Positions 35,272 through 44,862 of a stretch of DNA of 64,000 nucleotides are shown here, in pieces (the first letter of the stretch is position 1; each line of letters starts with the position of its first letter). Below the pieces are notes generated by a model, which searched no databases, was not told where the DNA came from, and saw only the letters and a list, made by a program, of their open reading frames with translations. A program made the translations under genes and the position numbers. The stretch comes from Candidatus Eisenbergiella intestinipullorum (GTDB lineage: Bacteria; Bacillota; Clostridia; Lachnospirales; Lachnospiraceae). Location: contig DWWH01000004.1 of assembly GCA_019119815.1 (NCBI GenBank), forward strand, positions 1-64,000, in the 5' to 3' direction.

Positions 35272-36201
35272 TCAAGCCGGGCGGGAAGGCTTCCTGTCCG
35301 GGCCCAAAGCGCTGGCCATAAATTTCTGCAGGGCCGGAGACAGCGGCGCATTCTTCTGGACGGCAAAGCCGATTCGCCTCCTGGGGATTGCCGCGGGAAG
35401 CGGCAGTCTGATGAGGCTTCCTTCCTCCAGCTCCTTTTCCACAAAGGAACGGATCACACAGGCAATTCCAAGGCCGAGCCTGGCAAAGTCGATGAGCAGA
35501 TCCATGGAGGTGACCTCCAGCGTCTGCTCTGCCAGGATGCCCTCTCCCGCGAGATATTTGTCGATATACTGTCTCGTAATATTCCCCTTATCCAGAAGCA
35601 TCAGCGTGGACGCGCCGATGATCTGCCTGACGGAAGGAGAGGCGGAGAGACCGGCCCTTTCCTTCAGATTGTTCAGATAGCTTCCGGTACAGACGAGAAT
35701 ATCCTCAATTTCCTGGACCGGATAAAAGGAAAGTTTGTCCATGTGGTCATTTTCTCCGATCAGCCCGATATCCACGGAACCGTTTTCCATTTCCTGAACC
35801 GTCCGGTAGGTGGACTGGCAGGCGATGGAGATCTGGATATGCGGATTTTCTTTCGTGAATGTACGCAGATAGGGGAGAAGCACATATTTGCAGAGGGTGC
35901 TGCTTACGCCGATGGAAAGATGGCCGATTCCCAGCTCCTGCATTTTCTTCAGCTGCTGCTCGCCCTGGTTGATGGCAAGAAACGCGCTCTCCACCTGACG
36001 GTACAGGATTTCACCGGCCTCGGTGAGCTTCACGCCCCGGCTGGAGCGCAGAAACAGCGTGGTATTGAGGTTCTGCTCCAGGCGGGAGATCGCCTTGCTG
36101 ATGGCGGGCTGGCTGATATAAAGCGCCCGGGCCGCTCCGGAAATATTTTTGCATCTCGCCACCGTGACAAAAATATGATAAAGATTCAGATTCTGTTCCA
36201 T
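35272..36201 (-). CDS. LysR family transcriptional regulator
   Basis: A 309-residue regulator. The N-terminal winged helix is typical (LYHIFVTVARCKNISGAARA, LYISQPAISKAISRLEQNL), followed by the periplasmic-binding-like effector domain (GHLSIGVSSTLCKYVLLPYL). LysR proteins often control the divergent gene, here leuC, and the ATAAT/ATTAT site in the shared region fits that. The effector is unknown; a leucine-pathway intermediate is possible. Its stop lies 11 bases from the shared terminator. Confidence 0.9.
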   Translation of the reverse strand: MEQNLNLYHIFVTVARCKNISGAARALYISQPAISKAISRLEQNLNTTLFLRSSRGVKLTEAGEILYRQVESAFLAINQGEQQLKKMQELGIGHLSIGVSSTLCKYVLLPYLRTFTKENPHIQISIACQSTYRTVQEMENGSVDIGLIGENDHMDKLSFYPVQEIEDILVCTGSYLNNLKERAGLSASPSVRQIIGASTLMLLDKGNITRQYIDKYLAGEGILAEQTLEVTSMDLLIDFARLGLGIACVIRSFVEKELEEGSLIRLPLPAAIPRRRIGFAVQKNAPLSPALQKFMASALGPDRKPSRPA

Positions 36202-36261
36202 GCTTCCTCCATGCGGGAAAATCCGTCAAAGCTTTTATAACCTGTGTTCATTGAATTTAAT

Positions 36262-36333
36262 TATAATATAACATGCTATTATAGTAAACATGAAAGAAAA
36301 GTATTTTTCCATATTTGCCGGATATGTTACACT
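36262..36333 (+). promoter_or_regulatory. LysR-type operator and leuC promoter
   Basis: Inverted repeat TATAATA (36262-36268)/TATTATA (36277-36283) with an 8-base spacer fits a LysR T-N11-A box. Downstream, an extended -10 TGTTACACT (36325-36333) has a weak -35 TTTTCC 17 bases before it. A weak promoter near an activator site is the usual LysR arrangement. Confidence 0.65.
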
Positions 36334-36363
36334 GTTTTTATCAATCAGACGGAGGTAGATACG

Positions 36364-37632
36364 ATGGGAATGACAATGACACAAAAGATCCTGGCTGCTC
36401 ATGCCGGCCTTTCGTCCGTGGAGGCGGGACAGCTCATCGAGGCGGATCTGGATCTGGTGCTTGGGAATGATATTACCAGTCCGGTCGCAATTAAGGAAAT
36501 GGAAAAGATGAAGGTGGACGGCGTTTTTGATAAGGATAAAATCGCCCTGGTGCCGGATCACTTCGTTCCGAATAAGGACATTAAATCGGCGGAACACTGC
36601 AAATGCGTAAGAGAATTCGCGTACCGGAACCAGATCACCAACTATTTTGAAGTGGGAGAGATGGGAATCGAGCACGCCCTGCTGCCGGAAAAAGGTCTGG
36701 TGGTTGCAGGCGACGTGGTGATCGGCGCGGATTCCCACACCTGCACCTACGGCGCTCTGGGCGCTTTCTCCACGGGCGTGGGAAGCACGGATATGGCCGC
36801 CGGAATGGCGACGGGAAAGGCCTGGTTCAAGGTTCCTTCCGCGATCCGCGTCACGCTTTCCGGAAGCCTTCCCAAATGGGTCTCCGGCAAGGACGTGATC
36901 CTGCATCTGATCGGACAAATAGGCGTGGACGGGGCCCTGTACAAATCTCTGGAGTTTACGGGGGACGGCGTAGCCAGCCTGTGCATGGACGACCGCTTCA
37001 CCATCGCGAATATGGCGATCGAAGCGGGAGCGAAGAACGGAATCTTCCCGGTGGACGAACAGGCGCTTTCCTACATCAAAGAACATTCCAGCAAAACGCC
37101 CGTCGTTTATGAGGCGGACGCGGACGCCGTTTATGATGAGGAAATCACCATTGATCTGTCCTCCCTGCGGCCCACTGTGGCATTCCCGCATCTTCCGGAA
37201 AATACGAAAACCATCGACGAAATCACGGACGAGATCAGGATCGATCAGGTCGTGATCGGCTCCTGCACCAACGGACGGATCGAGGACATCCGCTGCGCGG
37301 CAGAGGTCCTGCGCGGCCGTCATGTGGCAAAGGGAGTCCGCTGCATCATCATTCCCGCCACACAGGCCATCTATCTGCAGGCCATGGAGGAAGGCCTTCT
37401 GAAAATTTTCATCGAAGCCGGCGCCGTTGTCAGCACTCCTACCTGCGGTCCCTGCCTGGGCGGCTATATGGGCGTCCTTGCGGAGGGAGAGCGCTGCGTC
37501 TCCACCACGAACCGCAACTTTGTGGGACGGATGGGCCATGTAAACTCGGAAATTTATCTGGCAAGCCCTGCGGTAGCCGCGGCAAGCGCGGTCACGGGAA
37601 CCATTTCCTGGCCCGGCGCTCTGGACGCCTGA
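36364..37632 (+). CDS. leuC: 3-isopropylmalate dehydratase large subunit
   Basis: A 422-residue aconitase-superfamily subunit for leucine synthesis. The 4Fe-4S cysteines are in [13 protein letters not shown] and [10 protein letters not shown]; the active-site [20 protein letters not shown] segment is near residue 120. Length matches the shorter bacterial/archaeal type. The start at 36364 has GACGGAGG upstream; the upstream in-frame codons are promoter DNA. leuD follows 63 bases later. leuA and leuB are not in the window. Confidence 0.94.
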   Translation: MGMTMTQKILAAHAGLSSVEAGQLIEADLDLVLGNDITSPVAIKEMEKMKVDGVFDKDKIALVPDHFVPNKDIKSAEHCKCVREFAYRNQITNYFEVGEMGIEHALLPEKGLVVAGDVVIGADSHTCTYGALGAFSTGVGSTDMAAGMATGKAWFKVPSAIRVTLSGSLPKWVSGKDVILHLIGQIGVDGALYKSLEFTGDGVASLCMDDRFTIANMAIEAGAKNGIFPVDEQALSYIKEHSSKTPVVYEADADAVYDEEITIDLSSLRPTVAFPHLPENTKTIDEITDEIRIDQVVIGSCTNGRIEDIRCAAEVLRGRHVAKGVRCIIIPATQAIYLQAMEEGLLKIFIEAGAVVSTPTCGPCLGGYMGVLAEGERCVSTTNRNFVGRMGHVNSEIYLASPAVAAASAVTGTISWPGALDA

Positions 37633-37695
37633 CGGAGCCTGCAGGGATCATGCTTGAAGCGCTGCGGCCAGGCTGCGGCAGAATGGAGAGAATCA

Positions 37696-38187
37696 ATGAA
37701 GAATGCAAAAGGACGCGTATTCAAATACGGTGATAATATTGATACGGACGTAATCATTCCCGCCCGCTATCTGAATTCCTCCGACCCGGCGGAGCTCGCC
37801 ACCCATTGTATGGAGGATATTGATAAGGAATTCATCAAAAAAGTGCAGAAGGGCGATATCATCGTGGCCGAGAAAAACTTCGGCTGCGGCTCTTCCAGAG
37901 AGCATGCCCCGATCGCCATCAAGGCGGCGGGAGTCAGCTGCGTCATCGCGGAAACCTTCGCCCGGATTTTTTACCGCAATTCCATCAACATCGGGCTTCC
38001 CATCATCGAATGCCCCCAGGCGGCGGCAGAAATCGAGGACGGCGATGAGGTTGAGGTAAATTTTGATACCGGCGTGATCACCGATTTGACCAAAGGCACC
38101 ACTTATCAGGGCCAGGCTTTCCCTGAGTTCATGCAGCGGATCATCGACGCGGAAGGGCTTGTGAACTACATCAATACCAGACAGTAA
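37696..38187 (+). CDS. leuD: 3-isopropylmalate dehydratase small subunit
   Basis: A 163-residue subunit that completes the LeuCD enzyme. Family motifs are [16 protein letters not shown] (about 12-27) and [20 protein letters not shown] (about 61-80). The start at 37696 follows CAGAATGGAGAG. The upstream spacer carries the direct repeat GCTGCGGC. Confidence 0.95.
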   Translation: MKNAKGRVFKYGDNIDTDVIIPARYLNSSDPAELATHCMEDIDKEFIKKVQKGDIIVAEKNFGCGSSREHAPIAIKAAGVSCVIAETFARIFYRNSINIGLPIIECPQAAAEIEDGDEVEVNFDTGVITDLTKGTTYQGQAFPEFMQRIIDAEGLVNYINTRQ

Positions 38188-38389
38188 ACGGACAGCAGCG
38201 GTGCGGGCAAAGCGGTGAAACGCACAGCCTGCAGCTGTCCGCAAATTTTAAAGAAAACAGCTTTATCCGGCATACAGGAGCCAGAGAGACGGCGGAGGAA
38301 CCGTGCGGTCTCTCTGGCTGAAGCTGTCTGTGGGAGCTTATCCGGGAAAAAGGATTCCCGGCTGAAATGCAAAGAAAGGAGAAACAGCA
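38188..38389 (+). other. Structured spacer between leuD and flavoprotein gene
   Basis: Two foldable blocks. The first is bounded by GGACAGC/GCTGTCC. The second is a perfect 11-bp stem GCCAGAGAGAC (38280-38290)/GTCTCTCTGGC (38308-38318) inside outer arms CAGCTT/AAGCTG. AGCTT(T)ATCCGG occurs on both sides as a direct repeat. No U tract follows, so it may be a leader structure and not a terminator. No promoter was seen. Confidence 0.45.
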
Positions 38390-39007
38390 ATGAAGGTACT
38401 CATGATCAACGGCAGTCCCAGAGCAAACGGAAATACTTCCATCGCGCTGGGAGAGATGGAAAAGGTGTTTGCCAAAGAAGGGGTGGAAACGGAAATTCTT
38501 TCCATCGGGAACCGGGACATCCGGGGCTGCATCGCCTGCGGCCGCTGCGCGGAAACGGGGAAATGCGTGTTTGACGATGCGGTAAACGAAGCTGCGCCTC
38601 TGTTTCAGGCCTGCGACGGTCTGGTCGTCGCCAGCCCGGTCTATTATGCCTCTGCCAACGCGACGCTGATGGCCTTTCTCACCCGGCTTTTCTACAGCAC
38701 CCATTTTGACAAGAGCATGAAGGTGGGCGCTGCGGTGGTGGCGGCAAGAAGGGGCGGCCTGTCCGCGACCTTTGACGAGCTGAATAAATTTTTCACCATT
38801 TCCGGCATGCCGGTGGCCTCCAGCTGCTACTGGAACAGCATCCACGGACGGCTTCCCGGGGAAGCCCTTCAGGATGCGGAGGGCCTGCGCGTCATGCGCA
38901 CCCTTGCCCGCAACATGACCTTCCTGATGAAGAGCATTCAGCTGGGAAAGGAACGGTACGGCCTTCCCGAAAGGGAAACCGGTGAGATGACGAATTTTAT
39001 CCGTTAA
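38390..39007 (+). CDS. Flavodoxin-family NAD(P)H oxidoreductase, iron-sulfur flavoprotein type
   Basis: A 205-residue protein with the FMN-binding start MKVLMINGSPRANGNTSIAL and a cysteine cluster IRGCIACGRCAETGKCVFDD (about 44-63), typical of the iron-sulfur flavoprotein/NADPH-dependent FMN reductase group in anaerobes. SPVYYASANATLMAFLTR forms the second FMN loop. The electron partner is unknown. The start has AAAGGAG. It is followed closely by a short-chain dehydrogenase. Confidence 0.85.
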   Translation: MKVLMINGSPRANGNTSIALGEMEKVFAKEGVETEILSIGNRDIRGCIACGRCAETGKCVFDDAVNEAAPLFQACDGLVVASPVYYASANATLMAFLTRLFYSTHFDKSMKVGAAVVAARRGGLSATFDELNKFFTISGMPVASSCYWNSIHGRLPGEALQDAEGLRVMRTLARNMTFLMKSIQLGKERYGLPERETGEMTNFIR

Positions 39008-39030
39008 AACAGTTGAAAGGATTTTGCGAT

Positions 39031-39834
39031 ATGAACGTAATCATCATAACCGGAGCATCCTCCGGCATGGGACGGGAGTTCGCCTGCCAGCTGGATCAGG
39101 GACTGAAATCCATAGACGAATTCTGGCTGATCGCAAGACGGGGAGAACGGCTGCGGGAGCTCTCCGGCAGGCTGCAGCACAAGACGCGCGTTTTTGCCAT
39201 GGATCTTACCGATTCCATACAGCTGGATACCTTTCAGAGAACGCTGGAGCGGGAACGCCCTGTGATCCGCATGCTCATCAACAGCTCCGGCTATGGGGTG
39301 ATGGGAAATGTGGCGGATCTGGAAACGGAGGAGCAGCTTGGCATGATCGACTTAAACTGCCGGGCGCTGACCCATATGACCCGGATCTGCCTCCCCTTTA
39401 TGAGACGAAGAAGCCGGATCATCCAGCTTGCAAGCAGCGCCGCCTTCCTTCCCCAGCCCGGCTTCGCGGTCTACGCGGCGGGAAAATCCTATGTGCTCAG
39501 CTTTTCCCGGGCGCTGGGAGAGGAGCTTCGGGAAAAGGGCATTTTCGTCACAGCGGTCTGCCCCGGCCCGGTACGGACGGAATTTTTCGAACGTGCCGAG
39601 AAAAAGGCGTCCACGCTGGCGATCAAAAAATACGTGATGGCCGATGCGAAAGCCGTGGTGGAGAACGCTCTGCAGGCCTCTGCGAGAGGGCGTTCCGTTG
39701 CCGTCTACAGCCTGCCGATCCGGGCTTTTGCAGTGCTCACAAAGCTTCTTCCTCATTCCCTGCTCCTTCGGGCGATGCGGCTATTGAAACGCCGCCAGAC
39801 CGGCGGGGAAAGCAGCGGTAAGGATTTCAATTAA
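39031..39834 (+). CDS. Short-chain dehydrogenase/reductase
   Basis: A 267-residue SDR. The cofactor loop is TGASSGMGREFA (about 7-18), with NSSGYG replacing NNAG at about 87. The catalytic S-x-Y-x3-K is in LASSAAFLPQPGFAVYAAGK (about 134-153). The substrate is unknown. ATG 39031 has AAAGG 11 bases upstream; a TTG at 39013 is less likely. It starts 23 bases after the flavoprotein gene. Confidence 0.9.
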   Translation: MNVIIITGASSGMGREFACQLDQGLKSIDEFWLIARRGERLRELSGRLQHKTRVFAMDLTDSIQLDTFQRTLERERPVIRMLINSSGYGVMGNVADLETEEQLGMIDLNCRALTHMTRICLPFMRRRSRIIQLASSAAFLPQPGFAVYAAGKSYVLSFSRALGEELREKGIFVTAVCPGPVRTEFFERAEKKASTLAIKKYVMADAKAVVENALQASARGRSVAVYSLPIRAFAVLTKLLPHSLLLRAMRLLKRRQTGGESSGKDFN

Positions 39835-40084
39835 CCGACAGCGGCGGCCCATCATTTTCAGATTGACGCAGCCTATGCAGATGAATAGTACATAAATATT
39901 TGCTATTTATACAAAAGGGAAGTAAAATAACCGGGTAGCATAACTGCAAAAAGAAATCTGATATTTGATTTACAGGAGGAACAATGAAACAAATAAGTAG
40001 TGGATAGCCAAAGGATAAAGAGCATAACAAATAAACCATCTTATGAGGTGGTTTTCGAAAAGTGAATATTGACGCAGCACTCGA
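39835..40084. other. AT-rich flank at the 3' side of the IS110 element
   Basis: No full gene. The 11-mer ATTGACGCAGC occurs at 39862-39872 and again at 40068-40078, which may mark an insertion boundary or an older rearrangement. An excellent ribosome site AGGAGG (39974-39979) precedes an ATG at 39984 that runs for only seven codons, a likely gene stump. A hairpin AACCATC/GAGGTGGTT with T's lies at about 40035-40055. Confidence 0.45.
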
Positions 40085-41337
40085 TCAGGCAGGCATAGGA
40101 TCATCTTTGATTAGATAACCTCGTTGTCTAAGCAGATTAAGTGCCTGAGAAGTAGTCAGTACTTTTGACTCGTTCCTAGGACGATGCTCAAGAAAGCCTT
40201 CCGGAGTATAGGGCTTCAGATCTGAGAGTATGTGCCAGATAGCGGTCAGGATCATACGGCAGATCGCAATGATAGCTTTCTTGTGGCCACGGCGTGCTTT
40301 GATGCGTTTGTAACGGGTAGTAAATTCGGGGTGCTTCTTCGATTTGATTAAAGCATTTGCAATTTGCACCAGAACTGGTTTAAAATAGGAACCAGCACGG
40401 GAAATCCGAGTGGATTTGATTTTGCTGTCGCTTTTATCATTTCGAGGACAACAACCTGCCCAGGAGACAAGGTGTTTTGCTGTGGGGAAGACAGACATAT
40501 CACCACCGATCTCTGAAAGTACTTGAATAGCAGTCATGGGATTCTTATCGAATCCGGGAACAGTTCTTATCAGATTTAAAGCGGGCTCGTATTTATCACT
40601 GAGACAAAGGATTTCCCGTTCTACTTCTGAAATGTGCTTTTTCAGTTCATCGATGTGATCAAGGCACTGTCTGAGTTTCACAGCCTGTTCTTTCGAGATG
40701 GCACCATCAACGGCAGCCTGTATTTCTTCTATAGGAGTTTTACAGCGTTTGTCAACAAAGGGTGCCACATCAAACTTTTCCCCAGGGTGTTGCAGAATGT
40801 GCTCGGCAATAGAACGGGCAGATTTACCAAATACATCGGAAAAGACATCATCGAGTTTTAAATTGGACACAGTAAGACAATTTTGAGCCCGGTTCTTCTC
40901 TCCCGTGATCATACAGGTGAGTTTGGAGCGGTATCTTACGAGATCTCTAAGTTCTCTGATGTCGGCAGGAGGGATAAAGGAAGGTTTGACCATACCACAC
41001 ATATAAAGATCGCAGATCCATTTAGCATCTTTACGGTCAGTCTTATTTCCTTTCATCGGCTTCGTGTATTTGGGATGTGACAGAGTAACCCATATTTGAC
41101 GTTGCTCTAAGATATTGAAAACAGGGATCCAGTACTTACCGGTAGATTCCATGCAAACATCCGTGCAGTTGTATTTAGCAAGCCAGTCACACAGCTCATT
41201 CAATCCTTTGGTAAAGGAAGAAAAGCGAGCCTGCTTATACTCAGGTTGTTGGAATCTGTAATACCGATACAGGCATAGATCCATGTTTTGTGGACATCCA
41301 GTCCACAGCAGTTGAACTTTAAGATTTTAAAAGACAA
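40085..41337 (-). pseudogene. IS110-family transposase with one-base deletion
   Basis: IS110 transposases carry an N-terminal RuvC-like DEDD domain and a C-terminal domain with a catalytic serine. The intact-looking start is TTG 41337 behind AGGAGG (41345-41350), reading KFNCCGLDVHKTWIYACIGI with the first catalytic aspartate. That frame dies shortly after. The remainder (EYKQARFSSFTKGLNELCDW, later SEIGGDMSVFPTAKHLVSWA) is in another frame that is open to 40085. One missing base near 41243-41245 (between AAC AAC and GAG TAT) explains the break. The in-frame ATG at 41284 would give a protein without the first catalytic residue. Confidence 0.85.
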
Positions 41338-41580
41338 GTAACTACCTCCTGATTTAATAGTTATAAAACTGACAGTGACTGGCCATCCGACGAGATCGAG
41401 TCGACTTCGGAAGAGATAAGTTTACGGGCTACGGTTATGCGCCACTCATTGATGCCTTAAACGGATGACCGACAACATATAACGATACGAGGTCGCCGCT
41501 ATACAGCCCCGCCATTCACCTCCACGTGTTCTGTAGTGTGTCAGTCTTATTAAGAGAATAATATCAGAAGAGAAACGGAT
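41338..41580 (-). other. Non-coding 5' end of the IS110 element, candidate bridge RNA region
   Basis: About 240 bases with several short hairpin-forming stretches but no gene. IS110-group elements encode a bridge RNA in the non-coding end upstream of the transposase that pairs with target and donor DNA. The position and length fit, but I could not identify the paired loops by eye. Confidence 0.4.
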
Positions 41581-41651
41581 TGGAAAGCGAAAGGCCATCG
41601 CAATAGTTTCATGACGCATTGGTGTCTTTCGCAGAAAGACGGTAAATAACG

Positions 41652-42485
41652 ATGAAAATAATACAGGGTGGAACTTATGACATGGAACGGGCCTTTTACG
41701 GGGAACAGGACATTCTCGTGAAGGACTGTTCCTTCGACGGCCCGGCGGACGGGGAAAGCGCCTTCAAGGAAGGCCGACAGATCCGGATCGAGCAGTGCTT
41801 TTTCAATCTGCGCTATCCGTTCTGGCATGACCATGGGCTTGTGATCAGCAATTCCGAAATGACCCAGCTGTGCCGTGCATCCCTGTGGTATTCCGATCAT
41901 GTGGAGATCACGGGAAGCAGGCTTCACGGCATCAAGGCTCTGCGGGAATGCAGCGACGTGAGCATGAAGGGCTGCGACGTTATTTCCCCGGAATTCGGCT
42001 GGTCCGTACATACCATGCAGATGGAAGACTGTGATGTGCAGAGCGAATATTTTATGATGCGTTCTTCCGATCTGCATTTTCGTGATGTGCGGCTGAACGG
42101 AAAATATTCCTTCCAGTATATTACCGATTCCGTGTTTGAAAACTGCCGGTTCGATACGAAGGACGCCTTCTGGCACGCGAAGAACGTGGTGATAAAAAAC
42201 AGTACGGTAAAGGGCGAATATCTTGCCTGGTACAGCGAAAATGTCACTTTTGAAAACTGTCGGATCATCGGCACCCAGCCGCTCTGTTACTGTAAGGATC
42301 TGAAGCTGGTAAACTGTGAAATGATCGACTGTGATCTGGCCTTTGAGCGTTCCGGAGTGGATGCTGTCATCACCACTCCCGTGATCAGTATCAAAAATCC
42401 TCTGTCCGGCCATATCCGTGTTCCCGCCGTGGGTGAAGTCATCCGTGACATCGACGGAGCGGACGGAATCGTTACCGTTGGCTGA
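41652..42485 (+). CDS. DUF3737 family protein, predicted right-handed beta-helix
   Basis: A 277-residue protein built from short repeats of about 20 residues with alternating cysteine, phenylalanine and asparagine rungs (VKDCSFDGPADGESAFKEGR, IEQCFFNLRYPFW, FENCRFDTKDAFWHAKNVVI), typical of DUF3737, which is predicted to fold as a beta-helix. There is no signal peptide. The function is unknown; such folds bind sugars or act as scaffolds. It is the first gene after the IS element. Confidence 0.85.
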   Translation: MKIIQGGTYDMERAFYGEQDILVKDCSFDGPADGESAFKEGRQIRIEQCFFNLRYPFWHDHGLVISNSEMTQLCRASLWYSDHVEITGSRLHGIKALRECSDVSMKGCDVISPEFGWSVHTMQMEDCDVQSEYFMMRSSDLHFRDVRLNGKYSFQYITDSVFENCRFDTKDAFWHAKNVVIKNSTVKGEYLAWYSENVTFENCRIIGTQPLCYCKDLKLVNCEMIDCDLAFERSGVDAVITTPVISIKNPLSGHIRVPAVGEVIRDIDGADGIVTVG

Positions 42486-42588
42486 CGGCAGAAAACGGAG
42501 GACTGACAGCCCCTGATTTTCTATAGGTTCCGGATGCAGGAACACGGCAGCAGCTTGGAAAGTGCGGATTGAAAAGCGAGGTGAGCGT

Positions 42589-43875
42589 ATGGCCGGCGGC
42601 AGCAATGGACACACTCCGAATATGGCGCAGATCCGGGCCTTCCGGCTCCGCGCCCATCATCTGGACCGAATCTATTCTTATGAGGATATTCCGGAGGCCG
42701 CGGGAGCCTGCGGCCTGCAGAACACGCCCCCCGGCGCCTGGGAAAATGCTCTGTATCACCGCGTTCCCTCCTGCAGTCCTGCACAGCTGGAACAGCTTTT
42801 GTACGGCTGTCCGCAATCCCCGGAAAATCGGGGCTGCCCAACAGCTTCAGAAACGGGCAGAACGCTTCTTCAGGCCTGGAGCCTGCGGGGCGCGCCCTTT
42901 GTGTTTCCGGCATCAGAAAGCGGCATCTTTCTCTCCGCGCTGATTCCGCAGGCGGAGGAGCCCTGGATCTATACGCGGGGCATCGCTCTGGCGCTGGAAT
43001 ATCTGGGAATGGAAATGGAACCTCTGCTGGAACTTTTGAAGCAGGTCATCCTTCGGCTGGACAATGTTGTAATCACAGGAAAAAACGTTCTGGATCAGAC
43101 GCTGGCGGAATGGATGCTTCCCTTCCTCCCGGAAGAAAAGCGAAGCCTCTGGAACCGCCCTTCCATTTACGGAGAACCGGACCGCCAGACCATAGGCGGC
43201 GCGGTGGTTTCCTTCCTGCTTCGTCCATGCGCCCTCTGCGGCCTGGTCGTGTTCGGCAGGCGCATGCCGGAAGGCCCTTCCTTCACCTCCCTGCGAAGCT
43301 GGCTGGGAGCTTCCCTTTCCCTGGAAGAAACGGCCCGGCAGGAAGCGCAGAAGGAGCTGGTGCGAAAGTACCTGCACTGCTATGGACCGGCGGTTCCCGC
43401 CATGTTCGCGGACTGGCTTGGCTGCTCTAAAGAGCAGGCACGCAGGCTGTGGGCCGCGGTTTCGGAGGAAATGGAGGAAGTCCGGGTATGTGGAAAAACG
43501 GCATGGATTCTTGCCGCTGACCACGACAGCCTGTTTTCGGAACCGGATTTTTCCCGCCCGGTTCTTCTTCTGAACGGTTACGATCCTTATCTGGATCAGC
43601 GCGACCGGACGGTGCTCCAGCCTGACAAAGTCCTTCAGCGGAAAATCTGGCGGACCGTCTCCAATCCCGGCGCAGTGATTTTTCAGGGAAGGGCGGTCGG
43701 GATCTGGACCACCCGGAAGAAGGGGAACAAAATGGATGCAGCGGTCACGCTCTGGCCGGACCGGGAAGAAAAGCTGCCGGATGAGACCGTTCTTTTTCGG
43801 GAGATTTCAGGGATGGTGGAAGAGTGGGGCGCATTCCGCGGACTGACCGTCAGAGAAATCCGGAGAACAGAATAA
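42589..43875 (+). CDS. Winged-helix DNA-binding protein, AlkZ/YcaQ-like
   Basis: A 428-residue member of the HTH_42/AlkZ-like group, some of which are DNA glycosylases that unhook alkylated bases or crosslinks. Family pattern: IRAFRLRAHHLDR at the start, AWSLRGAPFVFP near 100, VRKYLHCYGPAVPAMFADWL near 260, and LLLNGYDPYLDQRDR followed by GAVIFQGRAVGIW near the end. The annotated ATG 42589 has a GAGGTGAG ribosome site. Homology begins only near residue 12 (ATG 42622), so the first 11 residues may be leader sequence. The first 40 bases resemble the small gene at 44863. Confidence 0.75.
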   Translation: MAGGSNGHTPNMAQIRAFRLRAHHLDRIYSYEDIPEAAGACGLQNTPPGAWENALYHRVPSCSPAQLEQLLYGCPQSPENRGCPTASETGRTLLQAWSLRGAPFVFPASESGIFLSALIPQAEEPWIYTRGIALALEYLGMEMEPLLELLKQVILRLDNVVITGKNVLDQTLAEWMLPFLPEEKRSLWNRPSIYGEPDRQTIGGAVVSFLLRPCALCGLVVFGRRMPEGPSFTSLRSWLGASLSLEETARQEAQKELVRKYLHCYGPAVPAMFADWLGCSKEQARRLWAAVSEEMEEVRVCGKTAWILAADHDSLFSEPDFSRPVLLLNGYDPYLDQRDRTVLQPDKVLQRKIWRTVSNPGAVIFQGRAVGIWTTRKKGNKMDAAVTLWPDREEKLPDETVLFREISGMVEEWGAFRGLTVREIRRTE

Positions 43876-43905
43876 ATGGAAAAGAGATTACGGGAGAAAA
43901 TCAAA

Positions 43906-44760
43906 ATGGGAAAAGTCAGAATAACAGCGGACAGCACATGTGACTTATCAGAAAGCCTGTTGCAGAAATATGAGATCACCATCCTGCCCCTGAACATCGT
44001 TCTGGACATGAAAAGCTACAGCGACGGGGAGGAAATCAGCCCCGATGAGATTTATGCCTGGTCGGAAAAAATGCATAAGACGCCGAAAACGGCCGCCGTC
44101 GCCTATGACAGGGCGCTGGAGGCGGCCTCCGCTTTTCAGAAAAACGGGGATGAAATGATCTTTCTGGGCATATCGGAGTCCATGTCCACGACCTGCAATG
44201 TGATGCGCATGGTGAAGGAAGAGCTGAACTACGAGGACATGTACGTCATCGATTCCCGGAATCTTTCCACCGGAATCGGGCTGCAGGTTCTCCGGGCGGC
44301 GGAGCTTGCCGCACAGGGACTTGCCGCACGGGAGATCGTAACGCAGATTGAACAGGAGCGGAGCAGGGTAAGGGCCAGTTTTGTGGTAGAGCGTCTGGAT
44401 TATCTGGCAATGGGCGGAAGGTGCTCCTCTGTCGCGGCGCTTCTCGGCGGAAAGCTGAAGCTGAAGCCCAGAATTGAAGTGACGGACGGAAAAATGGAAG
44501 CCGGGAAAAAGTACCGGGGCAATCAGGATAAGGTGATTCTGAAATATGTTCAGGATATGGAGACGCAGCTCCGGCAGGCGGATCCACACAGAGTTTTCAT
44601 CACCCATTCCGGCTGCGAAGAATCCGTCATCCGGTCTGTGGAAGAATATCTGAAGGGCCTGCATCATTTTGAAGAAATTCTCATCACCAGGGCAGGAGGC
44701 GTCATTTCAAGCCATTGCGGGCCTGGAACTTTGGGTGTCCTTTTTTACGGGAAAGGTTGA
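43906..44760 (+). CDS. DegV family fatty-acid-binding protein
   Basis: A 284-residue DegV protein. These bind a fatty acid and in Firmicutes some present it to the fatty-acid kinase FakA. Typical segments are VRITADSTCDLSESLLQKYE, ISESMSTTCNVMRMV, VIDSRNLSTGIGLQVLRAAE and ERLDYLAMGGRCSSVAALLG. ATG 43906 (GGGAG upstream) is preferred because homologues start at KVRITADS; ATG 43876, one base after the upstream stop, is the alternative. A promoter for the next unit overlaps its stop codon. Confidence 0.88.
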   Translation: MGKVRITADSTCDLSESLLQKYEITILPLNIVLDMKSYSDGEEISPDEIYAWSEKMHKTPKTAAVAYDRALEAASAFQKNGDEMIFLGISESMSTTCNVMRMVKEELNYEDMYVIDSRNLSTGIGLQVLRAAELAAQGLAAREIVTQIEQERSRVRASFVVERLDYLAMGGRCSSVAALLGGKLKLKPRIEVTDGKMEAGKKYRGNQDKVILKYVQDMETQLRQADPHRVFITHSGCEESVIRSVEEYLKGLHHFEEILITRAGGVISSHCGPGTLGVLFYGKG

Positions 44761-44786
44761 CAATTCCCCTCCACCTGTGGTAGTTT
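44757..44786 (+). promoter_or_regulatory. Candidate promoter of the mgtE leader
   Basis: TTGACA (44757-44762) overlaps the degV stop; TAGTTT (44781-44786) lies 18 bases downstream. It would start a transcript with a leader of about 510 bases before mgtE. Confidence 0.55.
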
Positions 44787-44862
44787 ACAAATGGCGGAAA
44801 TGGAAATTTTTCCGCTCATGGAACATCAAAATACGACAGAAAAGGAAAAGCGAGGTGAGAGT

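Larger units (their letters stand above)
40060..41580 (-). mobile_element. IS110-family insertion sequence, degenerate
   Basis: A single-transposase element. The ends are only approximate: the family lacks long terminal inverted repeats and target duplications. The transposase occupies 40085-41337 on the minus strand and the long non-coding end lies on its 5' side (41338-about 41580). The whole stretch is richer in A+T than its neighbours, in line with acquisition. Confidence 0.75.
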
